A stretch of DNA of 64,000 nucleotides from positions 1 to 64,000 of the forward strand of contig UQXI01000009.1 in NCBI GenBank assembly GCA_900544975.1, in the 5' to 3' direction. The notes beneath the pieces are model-generated. The model searched no databases and was not told the DNA's origin. It saw nothing but the letters and a program-made list of their open reading frames with translations. The stretch's first letter is position 1; the number at the start of each line of letters is the position of its first letter. Below, in pieces: positions 33,612-41,552 of this stretch. Source of the stretch: an uncultured Eubacteriales bacterium. GTDB taxonomy: Bacteria > Bacillota > Clostridia > Oscillospirales > Oscillospiraceae. Made by a program: the position numbers and the translations under genes.

Positions 33612-33640
33612 TTGACATTTGCGGGAAGGTGTGGTAGTAT
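33612..33640 (+). promoter_or_regulatory. Promoter of the tRNA(CAU)-tRNA(Trp) pair
   Basis: Consensus TTGACA (33612-33617), a 17-nt spacer and TAGTAT (33635-33640), 35 bp before the first tRNA. Confidence 0.75.
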
Positions 33641-33675
33641 ATCACCCGTAACGGCGCTTGTGCCCGACACACTAT

Positions 33676-33752
33676 GGGCCTTTAGCTCAGTTGGTTAGAG
33701 CCTCCGGCTCATAACCGGATCGTCCCGGGTTCGAATCCCTGAAGGCCCACCA
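33676..33752 (+). tRNA. tRNA with CAU anticodon (Ile2 or elongator Met)
   Basis: A complete 77-nt cloverleaf with encoded CCA: acceptor GGGCCTT/AAGGCCC, D arm GCTCAGTTGGTTAGAGC, anticodon loop CTCATAA and T arm GGTTCGAATCC. The CAU anticodon is read as Met or, after lysidine modification, as Ile (AUA). The GGGCC acceptor and A73 are like tRNA-Ile, so Ile2 is favoured, but this is not settled from sequence alone. It is not the initiator tRNA, because the first acceptor pair is matched. Confidence 0.95.
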
Positions 33753-33782
33753 CAAACACAGCATTTGCTTTTCCATAGAGAT

Positions 33783-33858
<76 letters not shown>

Positions 33859-33860
33859 CG

Positions 33861-33901
33861 AAAAAGCACACTTTCGTCTACCGGACGAAAGTGTGCTTTT
33901 T
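33861..33901 (+). terminator. Terminator after tRNA-Trp
   Basis: An 18-bp perfect stem (33861-33878 with 33884-33901) beginning AAAAAGCACA and ending in a T run. It starts 3 bp after the CCA end. Confidence 0.9.
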
Positions 33902-33905
33902 CAAT

Positions 33906-34068
33906 GATATCCGTTCCTTGGGGAACGGGTGATATGCCCTGAGAGCATGATATCTGCTTCGCAGATGATATACGCTTCGCGTATGTAGGAACGGATATTA
34001 TATCATACTTGCGTAGCAAGTATATCATGCGGCATCATATGCCTCATATCATATCGCGCTAGCGATAT
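33906..34068 (+). repeat. Array of at least six short hairpins separated by GATAT/TATCAT spacers
   Basis: Perfect small hairpins in order: ccgttcc/ggaacgg (33911-33928), atctgc-ttc-gcagat (33952-33966), atacgc-ttc-gcgtat (33970-33984), atacttgc-gta-gcaagtat (34005-34023), ggcat-cat-atgcc (34031-34043) and atatcgc-gcta-gcgatat (34051-34068). An outer 12-bp pairing joins 33907-33918 with 33987-33998, competing with the first hairpin. Spacers repeat GATAT or its complement. The array lies directly before the four-helix-bundle gene, after a tRNA terminator. It has the look of a structured RNA or mobile-element arm, not of a CRISPR. Confidence 0.85.
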
Positions 34069-34122
34069 ATCATTCAAAATATCGGCAGCTCGTATACAAC
34101 AAGAGCTACTGGAGGCGTGCCT

Positions 34123-34485
34123 ATGTCAGAAAATAAGCTTCTTGATTTGTCTTTTGAATTTGCGGTTGCTATTGTTCATCTTGTTGATGGCGTAAAAGCA
34201 CCGAAAAGCTCCTATATGACCGATCAACTTGCAAGAGCCGGAACATCAGTCGGCGCAAATATCCATGAAGCACAGTATGCCCAGAGCAAGAAAGATTTTA
34301 TTGCAAAATTGGAAATCGCTTTGAAAGAATCCAACGAAACAAGCTACTGGCTGAAATTGATGTTTGAAACCAGCCGCATTGATGAGCAAACCTATCGGAA
34401 TGCAGAAAGACTATGCGGAAATATTCGCAGATTGTTGATTGCCTCTTGCAAAACCGCAAAGGAGAATCAAAATGCCAAGACATGA
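34123..34485 (+). CDS. Four-helix-bundle protein (23S rRNA intervening-sequence / S23-like)
   Basis: 120 residues. The ATG at 34123 is 7 nt after ggagg. The sequence is all-helical with family hallmarks LLDLSFEFAVAIV, YMTDQLARAGTSVGANIHEA, KDFIAKLEIALKESNETSYWL and the ending LCGNIRRLLIAS. Members occur as ORFs inside intervening sequences of 23S rRNA genes, and as Avd accessory proteins of diversity-generating retroelements; they bind nucleic acid or partner proteins. No reverse transcriptase or variable repeat is visible here. Codon use is much AT-richer than in neighbouring genes, suggesting transfer together with the upstream hairpin array. Confidence 0.85.
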   Translation: MSENKLLDLSFEFAVAIVHLVDGVKAPKSSYMTDQLARAGTSVGANIHEAQYAQSKKDFIAKLEIALKESNETSYWLKLMFETSRIDEQTYRNAERLCGNIRRLLIASCKTAKENQNAKT

Positions 34486-34732
34486 ATTGTGATTGGTGAA
34501 TTAACTATTCAATTTGATTGAACTATAAAGAAGCAAAAATAGTTATTAATTTTAGAATTTAGGATACTACTTTTTGATGCTCCCACCTCGTTTTTGCTCC
34601 GCTTGGTCGCTCTTTTATGGTTCGCATGGCAGCCAGGCTGCCCCTACGGTGGGTGCCAATGCGGTGCATGTACGACGGTGTGCCGACTGCGTGTCGCTCT
34701 TAAAAAAACCGGGAAATTTCCAAAATTCGTGC
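34486..34732 (+). other. AT-rich gap between the four-helix-bundle gene and tRNA-Thr
   Basis: No supported gene. The first 90 bp are AT-rich and continue the composition of the upstream element, which may mark its right end. From 34600 the composition returns to GC-rich and contains one CCCTAC-tailed hairpin. Confidence 0.5.
34628..34647. repeat. Short hairpin with CCTAC tail, second variant of the repeat family
   Basis: GGCAGCC (34628-34634), a one-base loop, GGCTGCC (34636-34642), then CCTAC. Same layout as the right ends of the 108-bp elements with both stem arms changed together. Confidence 0.5.
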
Positions 34733-34761
34733 TTGACAACCTAGGAGTCGGTGAGTATAAT
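34733..34761 (+). promoter_or_regulatory. Consensus promoter of tRNA-Thr
   Basis: TTGACA (34733-34738), a 17-nt spacer and TATAAT (34756-34761); the tRNA begins 18 bp later. Confidence 0.92.
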
Positions 34762-34779
34762 AAAGAAGCTGTCTGAAAC

Positions 34780-34855
<76 letters not shown>

Positions 34856-34863
34856 GAAAAGTT

Positions 34864-34892
34864 CCGAAATCTCTTGATTTCGGGGCTTTTTT
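34864..34892 (+). terminator. Terminator after tRNA-Thr
   Basis: An 8-bp stem ccgaaatc (34864-34871) with gatttcgg (34876-34883), then GGC and a six-T run. Confidence 0.85.
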
Positions 34893-34912
34893 CTTTGTTT
34901 GGCCTTTTTATT

Positions 34913-34940
34913 GGGGGCGGTATGGCGCCGCCCCCTTTTT
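34913..34940 (+). terminator. Second terminator after tRNA-Thr
   Basis: Stem gggggcgg (34913-34920) with ccgccccc (34928-34935) and TTTTT. The remaining bases up to 35053 hold no feature that I can support. Confidence 0.75.
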
Positions 34941-35053
34941 GTAAACAAATTATCAGTTGCACGGGGTTACCGCCATTTGGCGTCGCATATTCGCGTGACC
35001 TATGGTGGTTTACAAGTGTAATCCAGAATCGGTGATAGATCCGTGGGCAATCG

Positions 35054-38041
35054 TTACTCGGTTCGCAACGCGATGACCGGATCCTTCTTTGCAGCCATTT
35101 TGGACGGGATCAGGCCTGCAATCATCGTAAGCACAACGCTGATGATGACCAGAATCACAGCAGCCGGGACAGGTAGAACGGCAATACCGCTGATTCCTGT
35201 CAGTTTTTCGGCAATGATGCTGATTGGGAGATTCAGTAATATCGTAACCCCAATTCCAATCAGCCCCGCTGCAAATCCTACAATGATGGTTTCTGCCTTG
35301 AACACCCGGGAAACGTCTCTCTTGGACGCGCCCACGCTGCGGAGAATGCCAATCTCCTTGGTGCGCTCCAGCACGGAGATGTAGGTGATGATGCCGATCA
35401 TGATGGAGGACACCACCAGGGAAATGGACACAAATCCAATGAGTCCGTAGGAAACGGCGTCAATCATGGTAGTAACGCCGGACATGATTATGGCGATGTA
35501 GTCGGTATACTGTATCTGATCTTCTTCGCTTACACCTGCATTATAGCTGACAATTACGTCGTCAATGTGCTCCTTGTCCTCAAAGCTGTTTGCGTAAATG
35601 TGAATGGCAGTGGGACTGTCGTAGTTCACGGAGCCCAATGTAGCCAGGGTATCCACCAGCGTCGAGCCGGACACGGTGGCGGGCATAAATTCATCGTAGT
35701 ATCCCGCCAGTACCGCTGTGTCCGTGGTCTCAGCCATCATCTGGTCGAAGGTGGCGGCGACTGCCGCATATCCCTGGGTGCTCAACAGGTCATTGGGGTC
35801 CGACGCGGCTGCCATCATCTGCGCGACTTGCATTTCCGCCTGCTGGGCGTATTTCTCCGTGATCATTTCTTCCAGTTTGGTTTTCAGAAGTTCCCGCAGT
35901 TCGTCGTCTGAGTAATCTACCAGATATGCTTCCGCGGTCGGCTTTTCAAGATTATAAGTGTTTGCCACCAACTCCACCATGGAATCCCTGGTGGTGAACT
36001 GCTGCATATAGGCGCCCACCGTTTGCTCCAGATATTCCTCCGAGGGCTTGGATAAGATTGCGGTGTAGACCTCTGTTTTCTGTGCCGGTGTCAGGGTGGT
36101 AAAATATGCGGTGATCTTCTCTGCCTTCTCGCGATCGGTGGGGTCAATGTCCTCAGTTATTACAAAGGGCAGCCCGGTTAGCACATCGTAGTTCTCATTC
36201 TCAGGCAGCAGCTGTTCCTTCACAATCTCGCTTTCTGCGGATCTGTCAATGACATACTCGGTCAGGGCAGAAGTATATCCCAGGGAGCCGGAAATGGATG
36301 TGGACGTTGCATCAGGATTCGGACGGAGAATCCCAACAATGGTCAGGTCGTATCCATTCTCGATGGCCAGCTCCAGAGAGGCATCATCCTCCCGGACGTC
36401 CGTCCAGACGCCGGAACCGTTTTTCGTGTAGTAGTCACAGTTCAGCACCATTTTGAAGGTGGTCCCCAGAATCTCCTCGTAGGAAACCCGCTTTTCGGTA
36501 CTTGTTTCAATTTCTTCTCCGTTCATAACAGCGGACAGGATATCGTTTATTTCCTCATCAGACATCAGTCCCAGCGTGTAGAAAGAAACATCTGTGATCT
36601 CGTTGTGATCATCAAGAATCAAAACGACTTCATTTGCCGCTGTGGGCCATGCTCCGGCTAACAGATCGTACTGCTCATAAATCAAGTCGGAAATCAGCGC
36701 TCCATCTGTGCCCGCCAGGATCTCAGCCCACTGGTTCATTGTGCCAAGGCGGGAAGCCATCGTCGATGGTGCAAACCCGGTTGTGCTTCCTGTGGCCGCC
36801 GAAAGAGCGGCAGACAGGTCTGTACTGCGGTAGCTGCCCTCCTCATCCTGCACATATGTATTGATCGCCACATCGTACTGATACTGAATGGTAGAAACGG
36901 ATTCATATAGATTTGTAGAGCTGGTATCCGGATCCATCTCGCTGTCCAGCCAAGCCTTAAATGCAGGGAGGTTGTTTTCAACATCGTTCCCAGTGAAAGC
37001 AGCGTTGAACAAATCATACATCCGGTCGTTGCTGTAGACCGCATCCAGCTCATGGGTTTCGCTGCCGTCAGCCATCGTATCCTGGCGGCTGGTCAGGATA
37101 TTGGTGATTGCGGATTCCTGCTGGGTAATGGAGATGGGATAGGACGACAGGGTGTCCCGCTGGATGCCGTCAATGTAATCCTGGATTCCGGAGGAGATGG
37201 ACAGGATCAGCGCGATGCCAATGATGCCGATGGACCCGGCAAAGGCAGTCAGCAGCGTGCGGCCCTTCTTGGTGCGGAGATTCTGAAAGCTGAGGGACAG
37301 TGCAGTCAGAAAGGACATAGAGAGTTTCTTGCGTTTCTTGGTGACCGTAGCCTCGCCGTCGGCATCGTAAGGATTGGAGTCGCTGGTGATCTGCCCATCC
37401 CGCAGCCGCACGATCCGGGTGGAATACTGCTCGGCCAACTCGGGATTGTGGGTGACCATGATGACCAGTTTGTCCTTGGCGATCTCTTTCAACAGCTCCA
37501 TGATCTGGACGCTGGTTTCGCTGTCCAGGGCGCCAGTGGGTTCGTCTGCCAGCAGAATGTCCGGATTGTTGATGAGGGCCCGGGCGATGGCCACCCGCTG
37601 CATCTGTCCGCCGGACATCTGGTTGGGCTTCTTGTGGAGATGGTCTCCCAAGCCGACCTTTTTCAGGGCGTCGACAGCGCGTTGCCGGCGCTCTTTCTTC
37701 GATACGCCCGCCAGGGTTAGGGCCAGTTCCACATTGGCCAGCACGCTCTGATGGGGAATCAGATTGTAGCTCTGGAACACAAAGCCGATGGAGTTGTTGC
37801 GGTAGTAGTCCCAGTCTGCGTCTTTGTACATTTTTGTGGAGATCCCGTTGATGACCAGGTCTCCGCTGGTGTAGCGGTCCAGTCCGCCGATGATGTTTAG
37901 CATGGTGGTTTTTCCAGAGCCGCTCTGGCCCAGGATGGACACAAATTCATTTTCACGGAAGCTGATGGAAACGCCCTTCAGCGCGTCCTGCTTTAGATCT
38001 CCAGTGACATAGGTTTTGACGATATTTTTCAGTTGCAGCAT
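35054..38041 (-). CDS. ABC exporter, ATPase fused to FtsX/MacB-type permease with a very large extracytoplasmic domain
   Basis: 995 residues. The ATG at 38041 has an aaggagg site 7 nt upstream. Residues 1-235 are a LolD/MacB-type ATPase: Walker [10 protein letters not shown], signature [15 protein letters not shown], Walker [13 protein letters not shown], and the H-loop VTHNPE. After a basic linker comes the first membrane helix (about 265-285), then roughly 550 extracytoplasmic residues, and three helices with the FtsX motif [26 protein letters not shown] near the C-terminus. Fused chains of this kind dimerise. Family roles include export or removal of peptides, antibiotics and lipoproteins. 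A two-component system is divergently encoded next to it and probably controls it. Confidence 0.9.
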   Translation of the reverse strand: MLQLKNIVKTYVTGDLKQDALKGVSISFRENEFVSILGQSGSGKTTMLNIIGGLDRYTSGDLVINGISTKMYKDADWDYYRNNSIGFVFQSYNLIPHQSVLANVELALTLAGVSKKERRQRAVDALKKVGLGDHLHKKPNQMSGGQMQRVAIARALINNPDILLADEPTGALDSETSVQIMELLKEIAKDKLVIMVTHNPELAEQYSTRIVRLRDGQITSDSNPYDADGEATVTKKRKKLSMSFLTALSLSFQNLRTKKGRTLLTAFAGSIGIIGIALILSISSGIQDYIDGIQRDTLSSYPISITQQESAITNILTSRQDTMADGSETHELDAVYSNDRMYDLFNAAFTGNDVENNLPAFKAWLDSEMDPDTSSTNLYESVSTIQYQYDVAINTYVQDEEGSYRSTDLSAALSAATGSTTGFAPSTMASRLGTMNQWAEILAGTDGALISDLIYEQYDLLAGAWPTAANEVVLILDDHNEITDVSFYTLGLMSDEEINDILSAVMNGEEIETSTEKRVSYEEILGTTFKMVLNCDYYTKNGSGVWTDVREDDASLELAIENGYDLTIVGILRPNPDATSTSISGSLGYTSALTEYVIDRSAESEIVKEQLLPENENYDVLTGLPFVITEDIDPTDREKAEKITAYFTTLTPAQKTEVYTAILSKPSEEYLEQTVGAYMQQFTTRDSMVELVANTYNLEKPTAEAYLVDYSDDELRELLKTKLEEMITEKYAQQAEMQVAQMMAAASDPNDLLSTQGYAAVAATFDQMMAETTDTAVLAGYYDEFMPATVSGSTLVDTLATLGSVNYDSPTAIHIYANSFEDKEHIDDVIVSYNAGVSEEDQIQYTDYIAIIMSGVTTMIDAVSYGLIGFVSISLVVSSIMIGIITYISVLERTKEIGILRSVGASKRDVSRVFKAETIIVGFAAGLIGIGVTILLNLPISIIAEKLTGISGIAVLPVPAAVILVIISVVLTMIAGLIPSKMAAKKDPVIALRTE

Positions 38042-38064
38042 AGTTTTGCCTCCTTGCATGGCTG

Positions 38065-38070
38065 TATTAT
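38065..38070 (-). promoter_or_regulatory. Candidate -10 element of the ABC gene
   Basis: A perfect TATAAT on the minus strand 24 bp before the ATG, with no recognisable -35. That arrangement fits activation by the neighbouring response regulator, but no operator repeat was identified. Confidence 0.4.
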
Positions 38071-38228
38071 ATCAGACGAATATAAACCCACGGACACGGG
38101 AAGATAAACGGTCCGTAAACCCGCCGCTGATCAGGACATCCGCTGGGGGACATGGGGCAGAAAAGTTTCAAAAGTTTATGTTGACGTATCCTTTCCATGG
38201 TATCATGTATATAAGAGGAGGTGTGCCG

Positions 38229-38906
38229 ATGTTTCACATTCTGGTGGTAGAAGACAACGCTGATATGCGGGAACTGTTCTGCACAGTCCTGTCCGACAGC
38301 GGCTACCGGTGCGTTCCGGCGGCCGACGGCCTGGAGGCATTCAGGGTCATAGAGCAAGAATACATCGACTTGATTGTGTCAGACGTCATGATGCCGAATA
38401 TGGACGGCTTTGAGCTGACCAAGGCCCTGCGGGACGCCAAATACGACCAGCCCATTCTGATGGTCACCGCCAAGGACCAGTTTGAGGATATGCAGCGGGG
38501 TTTCCGGGCTGGAACCGACGACTATATGGTGAAACCCATCAACGTGAAGGAGCTGGTCCTGCGGGTGGAGGCACTTCTACGGCGGGCGAAAATCGCTAGC
38601 GAGAAAAAGATCGTGGTGGGATCCACAGTGCTGAATTATGACGCGCTGACCGTCACCATCCACGGGCAGGAGACGGTGTTGCCCCAGAAGGAGTTCTACC
38701 TGCTCTATAAGCTGTTGTCCTACCCCAACAAGATCTTCACCCGGCCCCAGCTTATGGACGAGATCTGGGGTATGTTCTCCGAGACGGATGAGCGGACCGT
38801 CAACACCCACATCAATCGGCTCCGGGACCGATTCGAGGACTGTGGTGACTTTGAGATCGTGACGGTCCGGGGTCTGGGCTATAAGGCGGTGAAGAAGGTT
38901 GAGTAG
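38229..38906 (+). CDS. OmpR-family response regulator
   Basis: 225 residues. The ATG at 38229 follows gaggaggtg. Receiver domain with acidic EDN near residue 8-10, phosphoacceptor D52 in VSDVMMPNMDG, Thr in VTAKD and K102 in YMVKPIN. The C-terminal winged helix shows LLYKLLSYPNKIFTRPQLMDEIWG and ERTVNTHINRLRDRF. It is the transcription factor of a two-component system with the kinase 8 bp overlapped downstream, and is divergent from the ABC exporter, its likely target. Confidence 0.94.
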   Translation: MFHILVVEDNADMRELFCTVLSDSGYRCVPAADGLEAFRVIEQEYIDLIVSDVMMPNMDGFELTKALRDAKYDQPILMVTAKDQFEDMQRGFRAGTDDYMVKPINVKELVLRVEALLRRAKIASEKKIVVGSTVLNYDALTVTIHGQETVLPQKEFYLLYKLLSYPNKIFTRPQLMDEIWGMFSETDERTVNTHINRLRDRFEDCGDFEIVTVRGLGYKAVKKVE

Positions 38907-39924
38907 AAAGATTCATTCCAAACTCTGGCTCTATTTCGCCAGTGTGGTGTTCGCGACGATCCTGGTGTTCTTTCTGATCGTTGTGGCGTGCTGGTTCGCG
39001 CTGGACCTGATCCAGGTGGCCCCCAGGACCCGGCATATCCCCATCGTGGTGTTTTTCCTGGGGAGCATCCTACTGGGAGCGGTCATTGCCCTGTCTGTAG
39101 GCCGGCATATCATCCGTCCGGTCCAACACATCAGCGACGCATTCGATGAGCTGTCCAAGGGTAATTTCTCTGTGAAGGTGTCCACCGACGAAAAAGTTGC
39201 CGAGATCCGGGAAATGGCCCAGCATTTCAATGCCATGACCTACGACCTGGCCCATATGGAAACCCTGCGCAGCGATTTTGTGGCCAACGTGTCCCACGAG
39301 TTCAAGATGCCCATCGCCGCCATTGAAGGGTATGCCACCCTGCTGCAAAATCCAACGTTGCCCCGGGAAAAGCACGATCACTATGTGGAGGTCATCCTGG
39401 ACAACTCCCGGCGGCTTTCTGACCTGTCCAGCAACATTCTAGCCCTGTCCAAGCTGGAAAACCAGGAGCTGATTGTGGACAACCGGGAATTCCGGCTGGA
39501 CGAGCAGATCCGAAAGGTCATTCTTCTGCTGGAGGGCAAATGGACGGCCAAGGAGATCGTTTTCGACTTGGAGCTTCCTAAGCAGATGTACTACGGCAGC
39601 GAGGCCCTGTTGTCCCAGGTTTGGAGCAATCTCCTGGACAATGCCATCAAACACTCTCCGCAAGGCGGCGTGATCCAGGCGACCCTTCAGGCATCTGACA
39701 CACAGATCACAGTCACCATCACCGATCATGGCGACGGGATGTCTGGGGAAGTCCAGAAACACGTGTTTGAGAAGTTCTATCAGGGAGACCGCTCCCGAAA
39801 GGCTGAGGGCAACGGCCTGGGGTTAGCCTTGGTGAAGCGGATCGTGGAGCTAAGCCGGGGCACTGTGACTGTGGAGAGCGCCCCGGGGCAGGGGGCGGCT
39901 TTTTCTGTGAATCTGCCGCTGTAG
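38899..39924 (+). CDS. HAMP-domain sensor histidine kinase
   Basis: 341 residues from a TTG at 38899 overlapping the regulator by 8 bp. Two membrane helices (about 12-38 and 47-68) are separated by fewer than 15 residues, so there is almost no external sensor domain. HAMP (about 70-122), H box VSHEFKMPIAAIEGY with H133, N box QVWSNLLDNAIKHS, G boxes DHGDGMS and GNGLGLALVKRIV. Short-loop intramembrane kinases paired with ABC exporters typically sense cell-envelope-active peptides through the transporter; that role here is inference. Confidence 0.94.
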   Translation: MSRKIHSKLWLYFASVVFATILVFFLIVVACWFALDLIQVAPRTRHIPIVVFFLGSILLGAVIALSVGRHIIRPVQHISDAFDELSKGNFSVKVSTDEKVAEIREMAQHFNAMTYDLAHMETLRSDFVANVSHEFKMPIAAIEGYATLLQNPTLPREKHDHYVEVILDNSRRLSDLSSNILALSKLENQELIVDNREFRLDEQIRKVILLLEGKWTAKEIVFDLELPKQMYYGSEALLSQVWSNLLDNAIKHSPQGGVIQATLQASDTQITVTITDHGDGMSGEVQKHVFEKFYQGDRSRKAEGNGLGLALVKRIVELSRGTVTVESAPGQGAAFSVNLPL

Positions 39925-39997
39925 TTTGCTGTGAGTTTTCATTCCGCTGTTACATATGTTGGGTTGCGATGAGGAGTCACACAGCAAAATTACGGGC

Positions 39998-40032
39998 ATT
40001 TTTTGGTAAGGATGAGGTGGCCGGTTGGAATC
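39998..40032 (+). pseudogene. tRNA-Thr 3'-half relic
   Basis: Bases 40003-40032 match tRNA-Thr 34811-34840 (anticodon loop through T loop) at 27 of 30 positions, the first 16 being identical. The T-loop consensus is changed (GTTGGAATC) and there is no acceptor or D arm, so it cannot fold as a tRNA. A terminator follows at once, as after a real tRNA gene. Confidence 0.8.
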
Positions 40033-40036
40033 CATG

Positions 40037-40081
40037 ACGGACCTGTTGTAAATTTGGCGTTTGCAACAGGTCCGTGTTTTC
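40037..40081 (+). terminator. Terminator after the tRNA-Thr relic
   Basis: A perfect 12-bp stem acggacctgttg (40037-40048) with caacaggtccgt (40064-40075), then GTTTTCG. It may also end the two-component transcript. Confidence 0.75.
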
Positions 40082-40094
40082 GCGTGTACGGAAG

Positions 40095-40223
40095 CGGCCC
40101 CATTTGTGGCGGGTATTGCGCATTCGCCGAACGTGGGGGAAAATGTACTGTGTGTCCGCCCGTGGTAGGCATTGCGAAATTGCGGAACATGGGTGGGGGA
40201 CACACTATGTGTCCGCCTTTACG
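40095..40223. repeat. Decayed copies of the intergenic inverted-repeat element
   Basis: Contains GCATTCGCCGAACGTGGG as in copy 2, then TGTGTGTCCGCCCGTGGTAG and a closing GACACACTATGTGTCCGCC followed by TTTACGGCG. It looks like one truncated copy joined to a second. No gene lies between 39925 and 40515. Confidence 0.7.
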
Positions 40224-40327
40224 GCGAAGGTGAGAAGAAATTGCCCTGAGAGTTCTTTCTTTTTTGGCGCCTGACGGGAATGAAGCCGGGTTTTCCGGGA
40301 AAAAATGGAAAAGGCAGAAAAAAATGC

Positions 40328-40356
40328 TTGCAGACCTCCATGTCCTGTGCTAAGAT
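40328..40356 (+). promoter_or_regulatory. Promoter of the heavy-metal permease gene
   Basis: TTGCAG (40328-40333), a 17-nt spacer and TAAGAT (40351-40356). Transcription would start near 40363, leaving a leader of about 150 nt. Confidence 0.65.
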
Positions 40357-40362
40357 ATCCCC

Positions 40363-40510
40363 AAAGTTGATGGAGTTTGATTTGATGTGACCGGCTGCGT
40401 TGAATGCCGGTGGATGAATTGCGGGTTCTTCTGGCAGCAGCTGCGCCCCGCCCTTGTGGGTAGGGTTTTTATTTTTGTTTTTTGTAGAACCTGGCGAAAA
40501 GGAGACATAC
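40363..40510 (+). promoter_or_regulatory. Structured 5' leader, possible metal-responsive element
   Basis: Contains the hairpin accggc/gccggt (about 40388-40409) and a GC-rich paired region ending in a long T-rich tract (ggtttttatttttgtttttt), as in a terminator or attenuator. I could not match it to yybP-ykoY, NiCo, fluoride or other riboswitch consensus by eye. Confidence 0.4.
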
Positions 40511-40515
40511 TATCT

Positions 40516-41364
40516 ATGCTTGATGCCCTGTTGGATGCGCTGGTGGATACCGGTAAGCTCCTTCCGATTTTATTTTTGACGTATTTGCTCATGGAATATC
40601 TGGAGCACCACGCCGGGGGACGGCTGGGGCGTTGCCTCCAGCGGTCCAGAGGAGCCGGGCCTGCTCTGGGTGCGGCGTTGGGCTTGGTGCCCCAGTGTGG
40701 ATTTTCCGGGGCGGCTTCCAGTTTGTATGCGGCTGGCACCATCACCATGGGGACGCTTCTGGCCGTATTTCTGTCCACCTCAGATGAGATGCTGCCGATT
40801 TTGCTGTCGTCCCAGGTGCCACTTGCTACCGTGGGGACCATTCTGGGGCTGAAGTTTTTGGCCGGTGCAGCGGTGGGATTTGGCGTGGATGGGGTGCTCC
40901 GCCTCCGCCGCAGCCAGCGGGAGCCGGATATTCACGGGTTTTGCCAGCAGGAGCATTGCTCCTGCGAGGGGGGGATCCTGCGCTCCGCCCTTCGGCATAC
41001 GGTGAAGATTGTTGTATTGATTTTCGCGGTAACGCTCATTTTGAATTTGGCGTTTTTGTGGCTGCCCCACCAGAAGTTGCAGGCGTTATGGAGTATCCCA
41101 GTGCTGGGGGAGTTGGTGGCGGCGATCCTGGGTCTCTTCCCCAACTGTGCCGCTTCGGTCCTTCTGACGGACCTCTATGTCCACGGTGTGATGGGCCCTG
41201 GGCCAATGTTGGCGGGGCTTTTGGTTAACGCCGGTGTGGGTCTTCTGGTGCTCTTCCGGGTCAACCGGAACCGGAGAGAAAACTGGATGATTGCGGGGCT
41301 TTTGCTCCTTTCCGGCGTTCTGCTGGGGTGTGTGTTTGGCCTGGTTTTTAGCGAAATTTTGTGA
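40516..41364 (+). CDS. Ten-TM heavy-metal exporter-like permease (ArsP_2 / putative manganese transporter family)
   Basis: 282 residues. The ATG at 40516 follows aaggag by 12 nt. A polytopic membrane protein with two repeated halves, each with a G-x-x-P-x-C motif: LGLVPQCGFSGAAS (first) and LGLFPNCAASVLLTD (second). Between them lies a cytoplasmic, His/Cys-bearing loop (HGFCQQEHCSCEGG) that could bind a metal. This pattern is that of the ArsP_2-type family (PF11449 from memory), annotated as a putative manganese or arsenic exporter. Substrate uncertain. Confidence 0.78.
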   Translation: MLDALLDALVDTGKLLPILFLTYLLMEYLEHHAGGRLGRCLQRSRGAGPALGAALGLVPQCGFSGAASSLYAAGTITMGTLLAVFLSTSDEMLPILLSSQVPLATVGTILGLKFLAGAAVGFGVDGVLRLRRSQREPDIHGFCQQEHCSCEGGILRSALRHTVKIVVLIFAVTLILNLAFLWLPHQKLQALWSIPVLGELVAAILGLFPNCAASVLLTDLYVHGVMGPGPMLAGLLVNAGVGLLVLFRVNRNRRENWMIAGLLLLSGVLLGCVFGLVFSEIL

Positions 41365-41409
41365 GACTTTTGTTTTTTTCTGAAATTTTACTGAAAAAAC
41401 GGGTTTTGG

Positions 41410-41438
41410 TTGCTTTTCATTCCTTTTTCTGCTACAAT
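41410..41438 (+). promoter_or_regulatory. Promoter of the hexosamine gene block
   Basis: TTGCTT (41410-41415), a 17-nt spacer and TACAAT (41433-41438). The leader to the ATG at 41553 is about 108 nt and contains several GC-rich inverted stretches with no motif that I can name. Confidence 0.65.
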
Positions 41439-41552
41439 GCAGGGAAGTGTGTTATGGGTAGAACCTGCCGGATCGGGTAGGCATACCATGGGATAACCCG
41501 AATTTCACCGGTCGGCCGGGGCGGTCTGCCGATTAGCTTTTGGAGGTTTTTT

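Noticed and set aside
33906..34068. CRISPR array
   Set aside because: The repeated parts are 5-bp linkers and the hairpins differ from one another; there are no constant repeats with unique spacers and no cas genes.
34123..34485. Diversity-generating retroelement accessory gene (Avd)
   Set aside because: Same fold family, but there is no reverse transcriptase, template repeat or variable-repeat target in the window, so only the broader four-helix-bundle call is kept.
34594..34776. Small open frame before tRNA-Thr
   Set aside because: It covers a repeat-family hairpin and the tRNA promoter, with no ribosome site.
39998..40032. Functional tRNA-Thr
   Set aside because: No acceptor or D arm and a changed T loop; only a relic.
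40363..40510. Known yybP-ykoY, NiCo or fluoride riboswitch
   Set aside because: Consensus core motifs were not found by eye; kept only as a candidate leader.
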